Source: Citreicoccus inhibens (lineage in GTDB: Bacteria > Myxococcota > Myxococcia > Myxococcales > Myxococcaceae). Taken from it: a stretch of DNA of 64,000 bases. The notes beneath the pieces are model-generated. The model ran no database searches. It saw only the letters and a program-made list of their open reading frames with translations, and was not told where the DNA came from. The position numbers and the translations under genes were made by a program. Below are positions 1 to 9,560 of the stretch, piece after piece. The stretch spans positions 1-64,000 of the forward strand of contig NZ_JAHNZT010000021.1 in NCBI RefSeq assembly GCF_019039035.1, given 5' to 3'. The first letter of the stretch is position 1; the number at the start of each line of letters is the position of its first letter.

Positions 1-752
1 TTGGGTGTGCGCGGTGCCGGCGTGGCGGCATGCGCGGCCGGCGAGCGACCCTGCGCGGGCACGAGCACGGGCGGCGCACCCGCGGCGCGCTGCGCCTCGC
101 GACGGGGTGCCGCGGACTCCCCAGGCACGGCGCTCAGCGCGGGCAGGGCCCGAGGGCTCGGGAGCTGCTTGATGGGCGTGCGCACGCGCTGGGCCACGGG
201 CGTGTTCATCGTCGCGGGGGACACGGGCGGCGTGCGGCGGATCGCCTCCAGGCTCACCGGCGCGATGGCGGGCGCCGAGGGCAGCGGGCGCGGCGCCTCG
301 CGCGCGGCGTTCAGCACCTCCAGCGGCGGTGGGGCCGGCGGCGTCTCGACAATCTCCAGCGGCGCCAGCAGGCAGGTGAGCTGGTTGTAGCTGCCGTCGT
401 CCTCCACCGGGTTCGCGTTCCGCCCGCCGGGGCTCAGCCGCTTGAGGTCCGACAGCAGGATGGGGTCTCGCGGATCCAACTCGAGCGCGGCCTTCAGCAC
501 CGCGCGCGCCTTGGACTCACAGCCGAGCGCCACCAGCAGCTCCGCCGCCTCGCGATACGACGCGATGGCCGGCTGACGGTCCCCCGCGCGACGGCACGCC
601 TCCGCGTGGCGCACGCGCACCGTGGGATCCTTCGGAGCCAACTGGAGCAGATGCGCGTAGGTCTCCGCGCATTTCGAGAACCGGCCTCGCACATACAAGG
701 CATGCGCCGCTTCCTTCAGCGCTCGCACCTTGACCAGCTCCCGCTCGCTCAT
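1..752 (-). CDS. TPR-containing protein, C-terminus beyond window
   Basis: An open frame begins at ATG 752-750 and is still open at the left edge, so about 250 residues are visible and the C-terminus is missing. A good Shine-Dalgarno (GGAAAGGACGAG) sits just upstream. Residues 1 to about 95 read as tetratricopeptide-type helical repeats (LKEAAHALYVRGRFSKCAET, then AEACRRAGDRQPAIASYREA), followed by ELDPRDPILLSDLKRLSPGG. After that the chain turns into a Pro/Ala-rich low-complexity linker. TPR plus a Pro-rich linker usually mediates protein contacts, often ahead of a signalling domain, but that domain is outside the window. No function is assigned. Confidence 0.75.
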   Translation of the reverse strand, partial: MSERELVKVRALKEAAHALYVRGRFSKCAETYAHLLQLAPKDPTVRVRHAEACRRAGDRQPAIASYREAAELLVALGCESKARAVLKAALELDPRDPILLSDLKRLSPGGRNANPVEDDGSYNQLTCLLAPLEIVETPPAPPPLEVLNAAREAPRPLPSAPAIAPVSLEAIRRTPPVSPATMNTPVAQRVRTPIKQLPSPRALPALSAVPGESAAPRREAQRAAGAPPVLVPAQGRSPAAHAATPAPRTP

Positions 753-1133
753 TGGCTCGTCCTTTCCGGGTGGTGTGAGGACGCCGGAAAGCAGGGGACG
801 TGCCGTGCAGGACGATTGCCGCGAAGGGTCCACCATTCAGCGCGCTCCCGGCACTCGGGGCACACGCGCATGTCGCCCGTTGATTGGGCGCCTCGCCCCC
901 ATGTCGCAAACCTCTGCGCGCGAGGGCCAGGCGCGACGCCTGCTCACCCTGTAGAAACAGTGATAGGTGCTGTAACAACGAAAGTCTTCACCCTGGCGCA
1001 CGGGATGCGGAGCCGCGCCAGGGGGGCGCGGACGTTTCCAATGTCTTCCGGGAGTTCTCGTTTTGCCCCGCGAGTCCACCCGCCTCGGATTCTCAGAGGG
1101 CGGGAGGCGGTGCGTCGCGCGGGGCGGGCGGGC
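753..1133. other. Intergenic region upstream of the TPR gene
   Basis: A 381-bp stretch between the TPR gene start and the end of the thioesterase gene. No convincing reading frame is seen. It holds one weak sigma70-like pair reading toward the TPR gene: TTGTTA (978-973) and TCTACA (955-950) with 17-bp spacing. This would leave a leader of about 190 nt. The assignment is tentative. Confidence 0.3.
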
Positions 1134-1586
1134 TCAGGGCTCGGCGAGCAGGAAGATGGCGTGCGCGCTGGCGATGGGGCGCGTGCGGTCATCCTGCCAG
1201 GCCTCCACGCGCACGTTGGCCACGCGGCGTCCCTGGCGCGTGATGAGCGCCTTGGCGAAGGTGTCCTGGGGTTTGCCCGAGCGCAGGAAGTCCACGGTGA
1301 GCGAGACGACCTTGGGGACGCGCTCGGCCTGGGCTTGGAGGAGCAGCTCGAAGATGGCGGCGGATTCCAGCAGCGCGCCGAGCGTGCCGCCGTGGAGCGC
1401 GGGCAAGAGGCTGTTGCCGATGAGGCGCGGGGCATAGGCCATGCGGCAGAGCATCTCGCCGGCCAGGTTCTCCACGCCGATGCCCATGAAGCGCGTGTAG
1501 GGGATGGCGTCGGTGAGGCGGCGGTACTCGCGCGTCTGGCGCACCTCGCGCACGAGGTCCGCGAGGGGGAGGGTGGGCGTGCTCAT
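1134..1586 (-). CDS. Hotdog-fold thioesterase (PaaI-like)
   Basis: A 150-residue protein of the length typical for single hotdog-domain acyl-CoA thioesterases. The segment LHGGTLGALLESAAIF matches the HGG...E/D signature on the central hotdog helix, where the acidic residue and backbone help hydrolysis of the thioester. A beta-strand-rich C-terminal half follows (VPKVVSLTVDFLR, VANVRVEAW). It lies 3 nt after a second hotdog gene in the same direction, so the two are almost certainly co-transcribed. The paired arrangement suggests a heteromeric or paralogous thioesterase pair acting on cytosolic acyl-CoAs. The substrate cannot be told from sequence. Confidence 0.85.
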   Translation of the reverse strand: MSTPTLPLADLVREVRQTREYRRLTDAIPYTRFMGIGVENLAGEMLCRMAYAPRLIGNSLLPALHGGTLGALLESAAIFELLLQAQAERVPKVVSLTVDFLRSGKPQDTFAKALITRQGRRVANVRVEAWQDDRTRPIASAHAIFLLAEP

Positions 1587-1589
1587 GGC

Positions 1590-2039
1590 CTATTCCTCCA
1601 CCCGCATGAAGGTGCCCTGCGCGGAGGCCACCGGCTGATGGGGGTCTCCCTGGTGCACGAGCGCGCGCACGAAGGCGACCATGCGCGTGAGCTTGTAGCA
1701 CTCGGCCCGAGCGGTCAGCTCGCGGCGGGGGAGGGCGGGGCGCAGGTAGTCGATGCGCAGGTCCAGCGTGACGACCGCGGAGAAGCCGCCAATGCGCGCG
1801 AGCACCGCCGCGCCGCTGGTCGCGTCGATGAGCGTCGTGACCGCGCCGCCCGCGAGCACGCCCGTTTCAGGGTTGCCCACGAGGACATCCGCGTACGGAA
1901 GCACCACGGTGGCGTGGGCGTCCCCCACGTCCACCAGCCGCAGGCCCAGGGCCAGGTTGTGGGGAACGGCGTCGCTGAAGAGCACGGACAACTGCTCGCG
2001 CCGTCCCTCTGGGTCCGAGGGAAGAGTGAAGTGAGACAT
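1590..2039 (-). CDS. Hotdog-fold thioesterase (PaaI-like)
   Basis: A 149-residue single hotdog-domain protein. The helix segment GVLAGGAVTTLIDATSG carries the GG...D signature of PaaI-type thioesterases, with Asp as the expected general base. The strand TLDLRIDYLRPA is also typical of the family. It is the first gene of a two-gene unit with the following thioesterase (3-nt gap). Sequence similarity between the two is limited to the fold, so they are probably old paralogues with different acyl preferences. It is expected to be cytosolic. Confidence 0.87.
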   Translation of the reverse strand: MSHFTLPSDPEGRREQLSVLFSDAVPHNLALGLRLVDVGDAHATVVLPYADVLVGNPETGVLAGGAVTTLIDATSGAAVLARIGGFSAVVTLDLRIDYLRPALPRRELTARAECYKLTRMVAFVRALVHQGDPHQPVASAQGTFMRVEE

Positions 2040-2129
2040 GGACTCGCGATAACAGATTCGCGTCCATCCGGCGCGCGTCGATTGCCTGTGCGCGCCGTGA
2101 ACGTGTGTCCGGCCCGACGGTGTGAGCGA

Positions 2130-3122
2130 CTAAGCAGCCTTCTCCGACGCGCGCCGCAACCGCGCCCACGCGTGCGCGAGGGATTGCCCGATGGGCCCCA
2201 TCACGCCGGCGTCGGACCAGTAGAACGGATGCACCAACGGGGTCCACGACACGAGCGGCCCGCCAACGCGAACGCTCACGTCCTTCACCTGCGCGCGGTA
2301 GGCGTCACTCAATGGCGCCAGCGGCCAGGCGAGGATGTCGTCGGCGTCGTGGAAGTTCACCCACTCGCCGCCGAGCCCCGGATGGTGCGTGGCGAGCGCG
2401 GTGTCCGGGACGGTGAGCGGCCGGTCCAGCGCCGCGTGCGCATAGCGCAGGCTCCACAGCGCCATGGGGTTGCCCAGGGTGAAGAGGCGGCTGAGCGTCT
2501 CGCCTCGCTCCAGCGGTGACGGGCCCTGGGCCTGGCGCACCGAGTCCTCGATGAGGTCGCGCCCCAGGCGCTGCTGCTGCAAGTCGTAGAAGTAGTTGCT
2601 CGCGATGACCGAGCCCAGGCTGTGCGCGATGACGCAGAGGGGCGCGGTGTCCCCGGCCTTCGCGCGCAGCCGGCCGAGCGCCTCGGCCACCTTCTGGTGG
2701 ATGGACGTGTACACGTCGCGGTCCGCGGGGTTGAGCTGGTAGGCGATGGCGTCGCCGATGAAGTTCACGAGCAGCCAGCGCAGGCCCGGGTAGTGCGGCG
2801 TGCCCGGACCGCCCGCGGCGGGGCGCATGAGGTGGAAGGCGAGGGGGAGCAGCGCGGACTCGTGGCCTTGGTTGACGGCGTGAATGCCCTCGTGGAGGCG
2901 CCGCCAGTAGCCGTCCATGCGCTCGGGGTAGTTCGCGGCGAGGAGCCGTTGCTCGGCGCCCTCCAGACAGGCGGCCCAGTTGACGGTCTCGATGGCGAGC
3001 GCGTCCTCGGCGCGCGCGCCGGTGTGCTCCACGAACTGCTCCCGCAGGAGCCGCGTGGCGGTGTCATACAGGCCCGGGTCATCCACCTCCACGCCGTGGA
3101 TGAAGAGGACGGCGAGCTTCAT
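2130..3122 (-). CDS. Alpha/beta-hydrolase fold protein
   Basis: A 330-residue protein opening with a strand and HG turn (LAVLFIHGVEV) and carrying a nucleophile elbow AHSLGS (GxSxG-like, Ser in position) near residue 170, both marks of serine alpha/beta hydrolases. A C-terminal HPFYWSD segment could supply the catalytic His. There is no signal peptide, so it is probably cytosolic. The inserted Trp/Tyr-rich helices between strands recall bacterial homologues of eukaryotic lipases and phospholipases. It precedes the thioesterase pair in the same direction with a 90-bp gap, but no shared pathway is evident. The substrate is unknown. Confidence 0.75.
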   Translation of the reverse strand: MKLAVLFIHGVEVDDPGLYDTATRLLREQFVEHTGARAEDALAIETVNWAACLEGAEQRLLAANYPERMDGYWRRLHEGIHAVNQGHESALLPLAFHLMRPAAGGPGTPHYPGLRWLLVNFIGDAIAYQLNPADRDVYTSIHQKVAEALGRLRAKAGDTAPLCVIAHSLGSVIASNYFYDLQQQRLGRDLIEDSVRQAQGPSPLERGETLSRLFTLGNPMALWSLRYAHAALDRPLTVPDTALATHHPGLGGEWVNFHDADDILAWPLAPLSDAYRAQVKDVSVRVGGPLVSWTPLVHPFYWSDAGVMGPIGQSLAHAWARLRRASEKAA

Positions 3123-3372
3123 GGGCGAGCCCGCCCGGCGTCGTGCCGCGTCAGCATGTGTCTTCCCCCCGCCATGGAAGCAGGTGCTTCCGGAGTGGAG
3201 CGGCCCGCCACGCGTCCGTGACGGTCGCTGGCGCCCGCTTCATCGCGCGCGATACCTTACATGGCCCGGAAGAAGCCCGCCCGGGGGCCTGTTCATGCGC
3301 CCGCTTCACGGCCCCCCGCCTCCTTTCTGCTGACCTCCATCTGACACTCCGCCTTCGCGTCCAGGAGTCCCG

Positions 3373-6300
3373 GTGAAACGATTGACCTCCGCTTTTTGTC
3401 TGGCCTGGCTTGTCCCCGGCGCGCTGCTCGCCGCCTCGCCCCCACCCCAGGAGCAGCCGCCTCCCGCTCCCGACGTGAAGGAGTCCGCGCGAGCCGCCGC
3501 GCGCGCCACGGAGGTGGACGCGGGCGTGCCCCCGTTGGAGGCCAGCGCGAAGGGAGGTCCGGAGAAGGACGCATGGAAGGTGGATGCGCCGGGCTTCCCC
3601 GCCACCCAGGCCACCATCGACGTGCGCCAGGGCACGTGGATGAGCGTGGACGTCAGCCCCAGCGGAGACGAGCTGGTGTTCGACCTCTTGGGAGACCTCT
3701 ACACGCTGCCCATGGCGGGCGGCGAGGCGCGGCCCCTGACGTCGGGCGTCGCGTGGGACATGCAGCCGCGCTACAGCCCGGACGGCAAGTCCATCGCCTT
3801 CACCAGCGACCGCGGCGGTGGCGACAACATCTGGGTGATGAACCGCGATGGCTCCAACGCGCGCGCGGTGACACACGAGACGTTCCGCCTGCTCAACAGC
3901 CCCACGTGGAGCCCGGACGGGCAGTTCATCGTGGCGCGCAAGCACTTCACCGGGCGCCGCTCGCTGGGCGCGGGTGAGATGTGGATGTACCACCGCTCCG
4001 GCGGCGACGGCGTGCAGCTCACCGAGCGCCCCACCGAGCAGAAGGACGTGGGAGAGCCCGCGTACTCGCGTCCGGACGGGCGCTACGTCTACTTCAGCCA
4101 GGACGTCACGCCGGGCAAGACCTTCGAATACAACAAGGACCCCAACGGGGAGATCTACGTCATCCAGCGGCTGGACCTGGAGACGAAGGAGATTGAACCG
4201 TTCGTCACCGGCCCGGGGGGCTCCATCCGGCCCACGCCGTCACCGGACGGCAAGCAGCTCGCGTTCGTGCGCCGCGTGCGCGGCCAGAGCGTCCTCTACG
4301 TCACCGACGTGGCCTCGGGCGCCGAGCGTCCGCTGTATGACCGGCTCGACCGCGACATGCAGGAGACGTGGGCCATCCACGGCGTCTATCCCGCCATGGC
4401 GTGGACGCCGGATGCGCGCGCCCTCGTCTTCTGGGCGGGCGGCGGACTGCACCGCATCGACGTGGCGTCGAAGCAGGTGACGGACATCCCCTTCCACGTG
4501 AAGGGCACGCGCACGCTCTTCTCCTCGCTGCGCTTCCCGCAGAAGGTGGCCCCCGAGCGCTTCTCCGTGAAGATGCTGCGCTGGGTGCAGGTGTCACCGG
4601 ATGGCAAGAAGGTCGTGTACCAGGCGCTGGGCAAGCTGTACGTGAAGGACCTGCCCTCCGGCACGCCGCGCCGGCTGACGAAGCAGGAGGAGCACCTGGA
4701 GTTCTACCCGTCGTTCTCGCGCGACGGGCGCTCCATCGTCTACACGACGTGGGACGACGAGCAGCTCGGCGCCGTGCGCGTGGCGTCGGCCGCGGGCGGC
4801 GAGGGCCGCGTGGTGACGACGCACCCGGGCTACTACGTGGAGCCGGCCTTCAGCCCGGATGGCAAGGCCATCGTCTTCCGCGCCACGGGTGACGGCTACC
4901 TGATGCCGGGACAGTGGAGCCGCGAGACGGGCCTGTTCGTCCTGCCCACCACGGGCGGCCCGGCGCGCAAGCTGACCCGGGATGGCGAGCAGCCGCACTT
5001 CGGCGCGCGCTCGGACCGCGTCTACTTCCTGGAGGTGGAGGAGAAGGAGAAGGAGGACGTGCGCACGCTGAAGAGCATCGCGCTCGACGGCAGCCACGAG
5101 CGCAGCCACCTCAAGAGCGGCGGAGCGCTGGAGATGCGCGTGTCGCCGGACGAGCGCTGGGTGGCGTTCCGCGAGGACTACAACGCCTACGTCACGCCGT
5201 TCCCGCGCGGCGCGAAGGACGCGGCGGTGGGCCCGGACGCCAAGTCGCTGCCGGTGGCGAAGGTGAGCCGCGACGCGGGCGAGTACCTGCATTGGTCCGG
5301 AGACAGCCAGCGCCTGCACTGGTCGCTGGGGCCCCAGCTCTTCACGCGCGCGCTGAAGGACACCTTCTCCTTCGTGGAGGGCGCGCCGGAGAAGCTGCCG
5401 CCCGTGGCGGAGCAGGGCGTGGACATCTCCTTCCAGGCGAAGACGGACGTGCCCGAGGGCACGCTCGCGCTGGTGGGGGGCCGCGTCATCACCATGAAGG
5501 GCGACGAGGTGCTGGAGCAGGGCGTGGTGGTGGTGAAGGGCAACCGCATCGTGGCGGTGGGGCCGGTGGGGCAGGTGCAGGTGCCCGCGGACGCGAAGGT
5601 GGTGGACGTGAAGGGCAAGACGCTGATGCCCGGGCTCGTGGACGTGCACTGGCACGGCAGCATGGGCGTGTCCGGTCTGATGCCCGAGCAGAGCTGGGTG
5701 CACGCGGCCTCGCTGGCCTACGGCGTCACCACGCTGCATGACCCGTCCAACAACTCGGAGACCATCTTCTCCGCGAGCGAGATGGGCAAGGCGGGCCTGT
5801 TCACCGCGCCGCGCATCTTCTCCACTGGCACCATCCTCTATGGCGCGGCCGGCGCGGACTATCACGTGAACATCGAGACGCTGGACGACGCGCGCGCCCA
5901 CCTGCGCCGCATGCAGGCCCTGGGGGCCTTCAGCGTGAAGAGCTACAACCAGCCCCGGCGCGATCAGCGGCAGAAGATTCTCCAGGCCGCGCGCGAGCTG
6001 AAGATGATGGTGGTGCCCGAGGGCGGCTCGCTGCTCCAGCACAACCTCACCATGGTGGTGGATGGCCACACGGGCGTGGAGCACTCGCTGCCCGTGGCGC
6101 GCCTCTACGACGACGTGCGCCAGCTCTGGAGCCAGAGCCAGGTGGGCTACACGCCGACGCTGGGCGTGGCCTACGGCGGCGTCATGGGTGAGAACTACTG
6201 GTACCAGAAGACGAACGTGTGGGAGGAGGAGCGGCTGTTGTCCTTCGTGCCCCGCCGCGTCGTGGACGCGCGCAGCCGCCGGCGCAACATGGTGCCGGAC

Positions 6301-6753
6301 GATGAGTTCAACCACTTCTCCACCGCGCGGGGCGCGCGCGAGCTGAACGACGCGGGCGTGAGCGTGCAGCTCGGCGCCCACGGTCAGCGCGAGGGACTCG
6401 CGGCGCACTGGGAGCTGGCCATGTTGGGCCAAGGCGGGATGAAGCCCCTCCAGGCGCTGCGCGTGGGCACCCTCAACGGCGCGCGCTACCTGGGGTTGGA
6501 TCAGGACCTCGGCTCGCTGGAGGTGGGCAAGCTGGCGGACCTCATCGTGATGGACCGCAACCCGCTGGAGGACCTGGGCAATACCAAGTCCGTGCGGCTC
6601 ACCATGGTGAACGGGCGCTTGTTCGACGCGGCCACCCTGGACGAGGTGGGCACGCGCCAGCGCAAGCGCGCCCGGTTCTTCTTCGAGAAGGACGGCAACG
6701 ACGGCTGGAGCCCCCGCGCCACCAGCCACGCCAACACCCACGTCTGCGATTGA
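3373..6753 (+). CDS. TolB-type beta-propeller fused to amidohydrolase, secreted
   Basis: An 1126-residue protein starting at GTG 3373 with CCAGGAG upstream. It has a Sec signal peptide (MKRLTSAFCLAWLVPGALLA), then about 600 residues of TolB/PD40 repeats (recurrent YSPDGKSIAF, PTPSPDGKQLAF, FSPDGKAIVF blocks) forming one or two propellers. The C-terminal part, from about residue 690, is a metal-dependent amidohydrolase: the first metal motif is VDVHWHG, with later His residues in GHTGVEHS and LGAHGQREG and the closing LADLIVMDRNPL strand. This architecture is recurrent in myxobacteria, Acidobacteria and Bacteroidetes. It is likely a periplasmic or secreted hydrolase, with the propeller as substrate or peptide recognition module. 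The substrate is unknown. Confidence 0.88.
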   Translation: MKRLTSAFCLAWLVPGALLAASPPPQEQPPPAPDVKESARAAARATEVDAGVPPLEASAKGGPEKDAWKVDAPGFPATQATIDVRQGTWMSVDVSPSGDELVFDLLGDLYTLPMAGGEARPLTSGVAWDMQPRYSPDGKSIAFTSDRGGGDNIWVMNRDGSNARAVTHETFRLLNSPTWSPDGQFIVARKHFTGRRSLGAGEMWMYHRSGGDGVQLTERPTEQKDVGEPAYSRPDGRYVYFSQDVTPGKTFEYNKDPNGEIYVIQRLDLETKEIEPFVTGPGGSIRPTPSPDGKQLAFVRRVRGQSVLYVTDVASGAERPLYDRLDRDMQETWAIHGVYPAMAWTPDARALVFWAGGGLHRIDVASKQVTDIPFHVKGTRTLFSSLRFPQKVAPERFSVKMLRWVQVSPDGKKVVYQALGKLYVKDLPSGTPRRLTKQEEHLEFYPSFSRDGRSIVYTTWDDEQLGAVRVASAAGGEGRVVTTHPGYYVEPAFSPDGKAIVFRATGDGYLMPGQWSRETGLFVLPTTGGPARKLTRDGEQPHFGARSDRVYFLEVEEKEKEDVRTLKSIALDGSHERSHLKSGGALEMRVSPDERWVAFREDYNAYVTPFPRGAKDAAVGPDAKSLPVAKVSRDAGEYLHWSGDSQRLHWSLGPQLFTRALKDTFSFVEGAPEKLPPVAEQGVDISFQAKTDVPEGTLALVGGRVITMKGDEVLEQGVVVVKGNRIVAVGPVGQVQVPADAKVVDVKGKTLMPGLVDVHWHGSMGVSGLMPEQSWVHAASLAYGVTTLHDPSNNSETIFSASEMGKAGLFTAPRIFSTGTILYGAAGADYHVNIETLDDARAHLRRMQALGAFSVKSYNQPRRDQRQKILQAARELKMMVVPEGGSLLQHNLTMVVDGHTGVEHSLPVARLYDDVRQLWSQSQVGYTPTLGVAYGGVMGENYWYQKTNVWEEERLLSFVPRRVVDARSRRRNMVPDDEFNHFSTARGARELNDAGVSVQLGAHGQREGLAAHWELAMLGQGGMKPLQALRVGTLNGARYLGLDQDLGSLEVGKLADLIVMDRNPLEDLGNTKSVRLTMVNGRLFDAATLDEVGTRQRKRARFFFEKDGNDGWSPRATSHANTHVCD

Positions 6754-7193
6754 GCCCCCGGGGCGCTTCGTTTCTGACGCGGCCCGCCGCGTCGGGCTCT
6801 GTCCGAGCTGGAAAGATTGAACAGTCTCGGAAGAACGGATTGCCCCAGGGTATGAATCGCACTTCACGCCTTGACGCTGGAAACGAACGCATTCAAGACT
6901 GGGTGCGCGTCTCCTGTTTCAGAAGGCGTGGGCAGAGGTGTTCGCGTCCCCCAACCGCGGCATCCCTGCTTCGAAGTCCCAGTTGAGCCCCGCGCGCCGC
7001 GTTCCCCCTCTCGGCGCGCGGTGGCCCCTGGGATTCCGGACCTCTCCGCTGCCCTCGTGACGGCTTCCACGCGCTGTCTTCGTGGACCGCTGCTCGGAGA
7101 GGAGGCGTGCGGCCCAGGGCCGGCTCGGGAATACCGCCGTGCTTGCGAGCGCGAAAACACGAGCGGAGAGTAACGGCCTCCCTGGAGGCACCT
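6754..7193. other. Intergenic region between amidohydrolase and M28 peptidase genes
   Basis: A 440-bp stretch without a credible gene. An upstream in-frame extension of the M28 frame (from 7107) lacks a ribosome site and is better read as leader. It contains the hairpin at 6776-6793 close to the upstream stop codon. The rest shows no tRNA, repeat or recognised regulatory element. Confidence 0.4.
6776..6793 (+). terminator. Possible factor-independent hairpin
   Basis: Inverted repeat GACGCGGC / GCCGCGTC (8 bp, minimal loop) located 22 nt after the amidohydrolase stop codon. There is no T-tract, as is common for GC-rich genomes, so termination is only suggested by position. Confidence 0.35.
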
Positions 7194-8684
7194 GTGTCCG
7201 CATCTCTCATTGTCCTGCCTGCTTCGCTGGCGCTTTCGCTGCTCACCTCGGCCACTCCCGCCGCGAAGCCCGAGGCGTCGGGGGTGAAGCCCGCGGCGAC
7301 GTCCGTGAAGCTGACCGCCGCGCAACAGTCCGCCGCCGAGCGATTGGTGGGGGGCGCGCTCGCGGAGGGCCACGCCTACGCGCGGCTGGCCGAGCTGACG
7401 GATGGCGTGGGGCCGCGACTGTCCGGCAGCGAGGGCGCGGAGGCCGCGGTGGCCTGGGCCCTGCGCTCGTTCCAGGCGGACGGGGTGAAGGCGTGGAAGG
7501 AGCCGGTGAAGGTGCCGCACTGGGTGCGCGGCGAGGGCCATGGCGAGGTGCTCGCCTCCGAGCGCACGCGCGGCCATCCGCTGGAGCTGCTGGCGCTGGG
7601 CGGCAGCGCGCCCACGCCTCCCGAGGGACTGGTGGCGGAGGTGGTGGAGCTCCGCTCGCTGGAGGAGCTGGCCGCGCTGGGTGAGAAGGTGAAGGGCAAG
7701 ATTGTCTTCGTGAACCACGACATGAGCGTGGCGGAGGAGTACGGCCACGCGGCCGGCCTGCGCGCGCGCGTCCCGGCGGAGGCGGCGAAGCTGGGCGCGG
7801 TGGGCATGCTCATCCGCTCGTTGTCCACCGCGTCGCTGCGCACGCCGCACACGGGGGCCACGCACTTCGAGGCCGGTGAGGCGCGCATTCCCGCGGCGGC
7901 GGTGTCCGTGGAGGACTCGATGCTGCTGCACCGGCTGCTGGCCGGTGGCGCCGTGAAGGTGAAGCTGACGCTGGGCTGCTCGGAGCTGCCGGACGCGGAC
8001 TCGTCCAACGTGGTGGCCGAGGTGCGGGGCCGCGAGAAGCCGGACGAGGTGGTGGTGCTGGGCGCGCACCTGGACTCGTGGGACGTGGGCACTGGCGCGC
8101 ATGACGACGGCGCGGGCGTCACCATGGTGATGGAGGCCGCGCGCCTCATCGCGAAGCTGCCGCAGGCGCCTCGACGCACGGTGCGCGTGGTGCTGTTCAT
8201 GAACGAGGAGAACGGCCTGCGCGGCGGCAAGGCCTACGCGGAGGCGCACGCGAAGGAGCTGCCCAAGCACGTGGCCGCGCTGGAGATGGACTCGGGTGGC
8301 GGCCGTCCGCTGGGCATCGGCCTGCGCGCGGGTGACGGTGCGAAGGCGATGCTGCGGCCCTGGCTTGCTCCGCTCGAGGGGCTGGGCGCGGCCAGCTTCG
8401 TGGACGCCGAGGCGGGCGGCGCGGACATCAGCCCGCTCATCCCCGCGGGCGTGCCCATGGTGGGCGTGAAGGTGGACAGCAGCCGCTACTTCGACGTGCA
8501 CCACTCCATGGCGGACACGCTGGACAAGGTGAACCCGCAGGACCTGGCGCGCACCACCGCCGCGGTGGCGTGGATGGCCTACGCGCTCGCCGAGTCCCCC
8601 ACGCCGCTCGCGCGTCCCGAGGCCCCCGCCACTCCGCCGGCGCCGAGCGTGCCCGCGCCTTCCGCGAAGGCCTCGGGCACCTGA
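7194..8684 (+). CDS. M28-family zinc aminopeptidase, secreted
   Basis: I place the start at GTG 7194, where GGAGG lies 5 nt upstream and the product begins directly with a signal peptide (VSASLIVLPASLALSLLT). The frame is open further upstream but without a ribosome site. About 496 residues. A PA-like insert (GKIVFVNHD) precedes the peptidase domain. The M28 zinc ligands are visible: His and Asp in LGAHLDSWD and GAHDDGAG, the Glu pair in MNEENG, Asp in LEMDSGG, and His in YFDVHHSMADT. A Pro/Ala-rich C-terminal tail follows. It is likely a periplasmic or extracellular peptidase fitting a predatory, proteolytic lifestyle. Confidence 0.9.
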   Translation: MSASLIVLPASLALSLLTSATPAAKPEASGVKPAATSVKLTAAQQSAAERLVGGALAEGHAYARLAELTDGVGPRLSGSEGAEAAVAWALRSFQADGVKAWKEPVKVPHWVRGEGHGEVLASERTRGHPLELLALGGSAPTPPEGLVAEVVELRSLEELAALGEKVKGKIVFVNHDMSVAEEYGHAAGLRARVPAEAAKLGAVGMLIRSLSTASLRTPHTGATHFEAGEARIPAAAVSVEDSMLLHRLLAGGAVKVKLTLGCSELPDADSSNVVAEVRGREKPDEVVVLGAHLDSWDVGTGAHDDGAGVTMVMEAARLIAKLPQAPRRTVRVVLFMNEENGLRGGKAYAEAHAKELPKHVAALEMDSGGGRPLGIGLRAGDGAKAMLRPWLAPLEGLGAASFVDAEAGGADISPLIPAGVPMVGVKVDSSRYFDVHHSMADTLDKVNPQDLARTTAAVAWMAYALAESPTPLARPEAPATPPAPSVPAPSAKASGT

Positions 8685-8693
8685 GCCCACGTC

Positions 8694-9496
8694 TCAGCGG
8701 CCGAGGACCGTGACGCGCCCGCCCGCGAAGACCCGCGGGCGGCCCCGCGGCGGGACGATGCGCACGCGCCCCTCGCCGAGCGCCATCAGGTCCGCCACGC
8801 CCGGCGCCACGCCCACGGCGTCGGGCTCGTTGGTGAAGGGCGGTCGCCCAGCGCGGCGATCTCCGTGGCCACGCCCTCCTTGAGCCACGCGAGGCGCTGC
8901 GCTGATCCACGTGGTAGAGCTGCTGGGTCGTCGCGTCCCACGCGAGCTGCTGGAGGGCGTGGTCGTTTGCAGGTCATCCCAGGAGCGGCTCCAGACGCCT
9001 GTCTCCAGGTTCGCCTCGACGAGCTCGCCGCCCCACGCTCCATGGCCCGTGCCGAACCGGAGCTGGCTGCCCACCGCGTGCAGGGCGAGCGCTCGCATCC
9101 GCACGGGGCGCTTCTGCTTCGTGGGCGGCGGAGTCTTGATGAGGCGCCTGGCCGCCACGTCCTCCACAGTCAGCTCGCGGAAGAGGACGGGGCCCACGTC
9201 CGTCGCCACGTGCTGCTGGATGGGGTCCTCGGCCACGCTGCCCACCACGGCTCATGACTTCTCCGCCGTCCCAGCGGAACACCTGCTTCAAGTCGCTGCC
9301 GTAGCGCGTGGTCGCGTCCGCGGTGAGCCGCACCATCTCGTGGGTGTTGAGCGCGCGGACGAACTCGTGGGCCTGCTCGAGGTCCGCGATGCGCCACGCG
9401 CGCACGGTGTCCAGGTCGAGGGGCTTCTCGTCGGCCTTCTCCTCCCCCCGCCTCGGAAGGCCCCACGACACGCAGCAGCACCAGCAGTCCGCGCAT
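8694..9496 (-). pseudogene. Frameshifted secreted protein remnant
   Basis: A start with an excellent ribosome site (AGGAGGCGCG before ATG 9496-9494) opens a signal-peptide-like MRGLLVLLRVVG. Coherent protein sequence then continues only by changing frame repeatedly. The pieces, in order, are EKPLDLDTVRAWRIADLEQA, then GPVLFRELTVEDVAARRL through ETGVWSRSWDDLQ, then LAWDATTQQLYHVD, then RLAWLKEGVATEIAALGD, then PPFTNEPDAVGVAPGVADLM to the stop at 8694. That is about five frame changes in 800 bp. The text (VWSRSW, TTQQLYHVD, RVRIVPPRG) resembles a beta-propeller-like secreted protein of unknown role. It is either a decayed gene or a locus with clustered indel errors. Confidence 0.7.
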
Positions 9497-9560
9497 CGCG
9501 CCTCCTGTCTCATGGCCTCGACTCTCCGTGAGCGCACGGGGGGCGTGTTGCACCGAGGGG

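Noticed and set aside
30-2519. An 829-residue plus-strand open frame, and similar long antisense frames at 4594-6867, 6864-8690 and 9528-11249
   Set aside because: They are antisense shadows of well-supported genes. Composition is dominated by His, Arg, Ala and Gly with no domain, and GC-rich third positions remove stop codons on the opposite strand.
6754-7193. tRNA or small RNA in the longest gene-free stretch
   Set aside because: No cloverleaf arms or GTTCRA T-loop with matching acceptor ends could be assembled. Only one short hairpin next to the upstream stop was found.
8694-9496. Programmed ribosomal frameshifting in the broken gene
   Set aside because: Five shifts are needed, in differing directions, and no slippery heptamer or conserved downstream structure is seen at the joints. 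Decay or sequence error is simpler.
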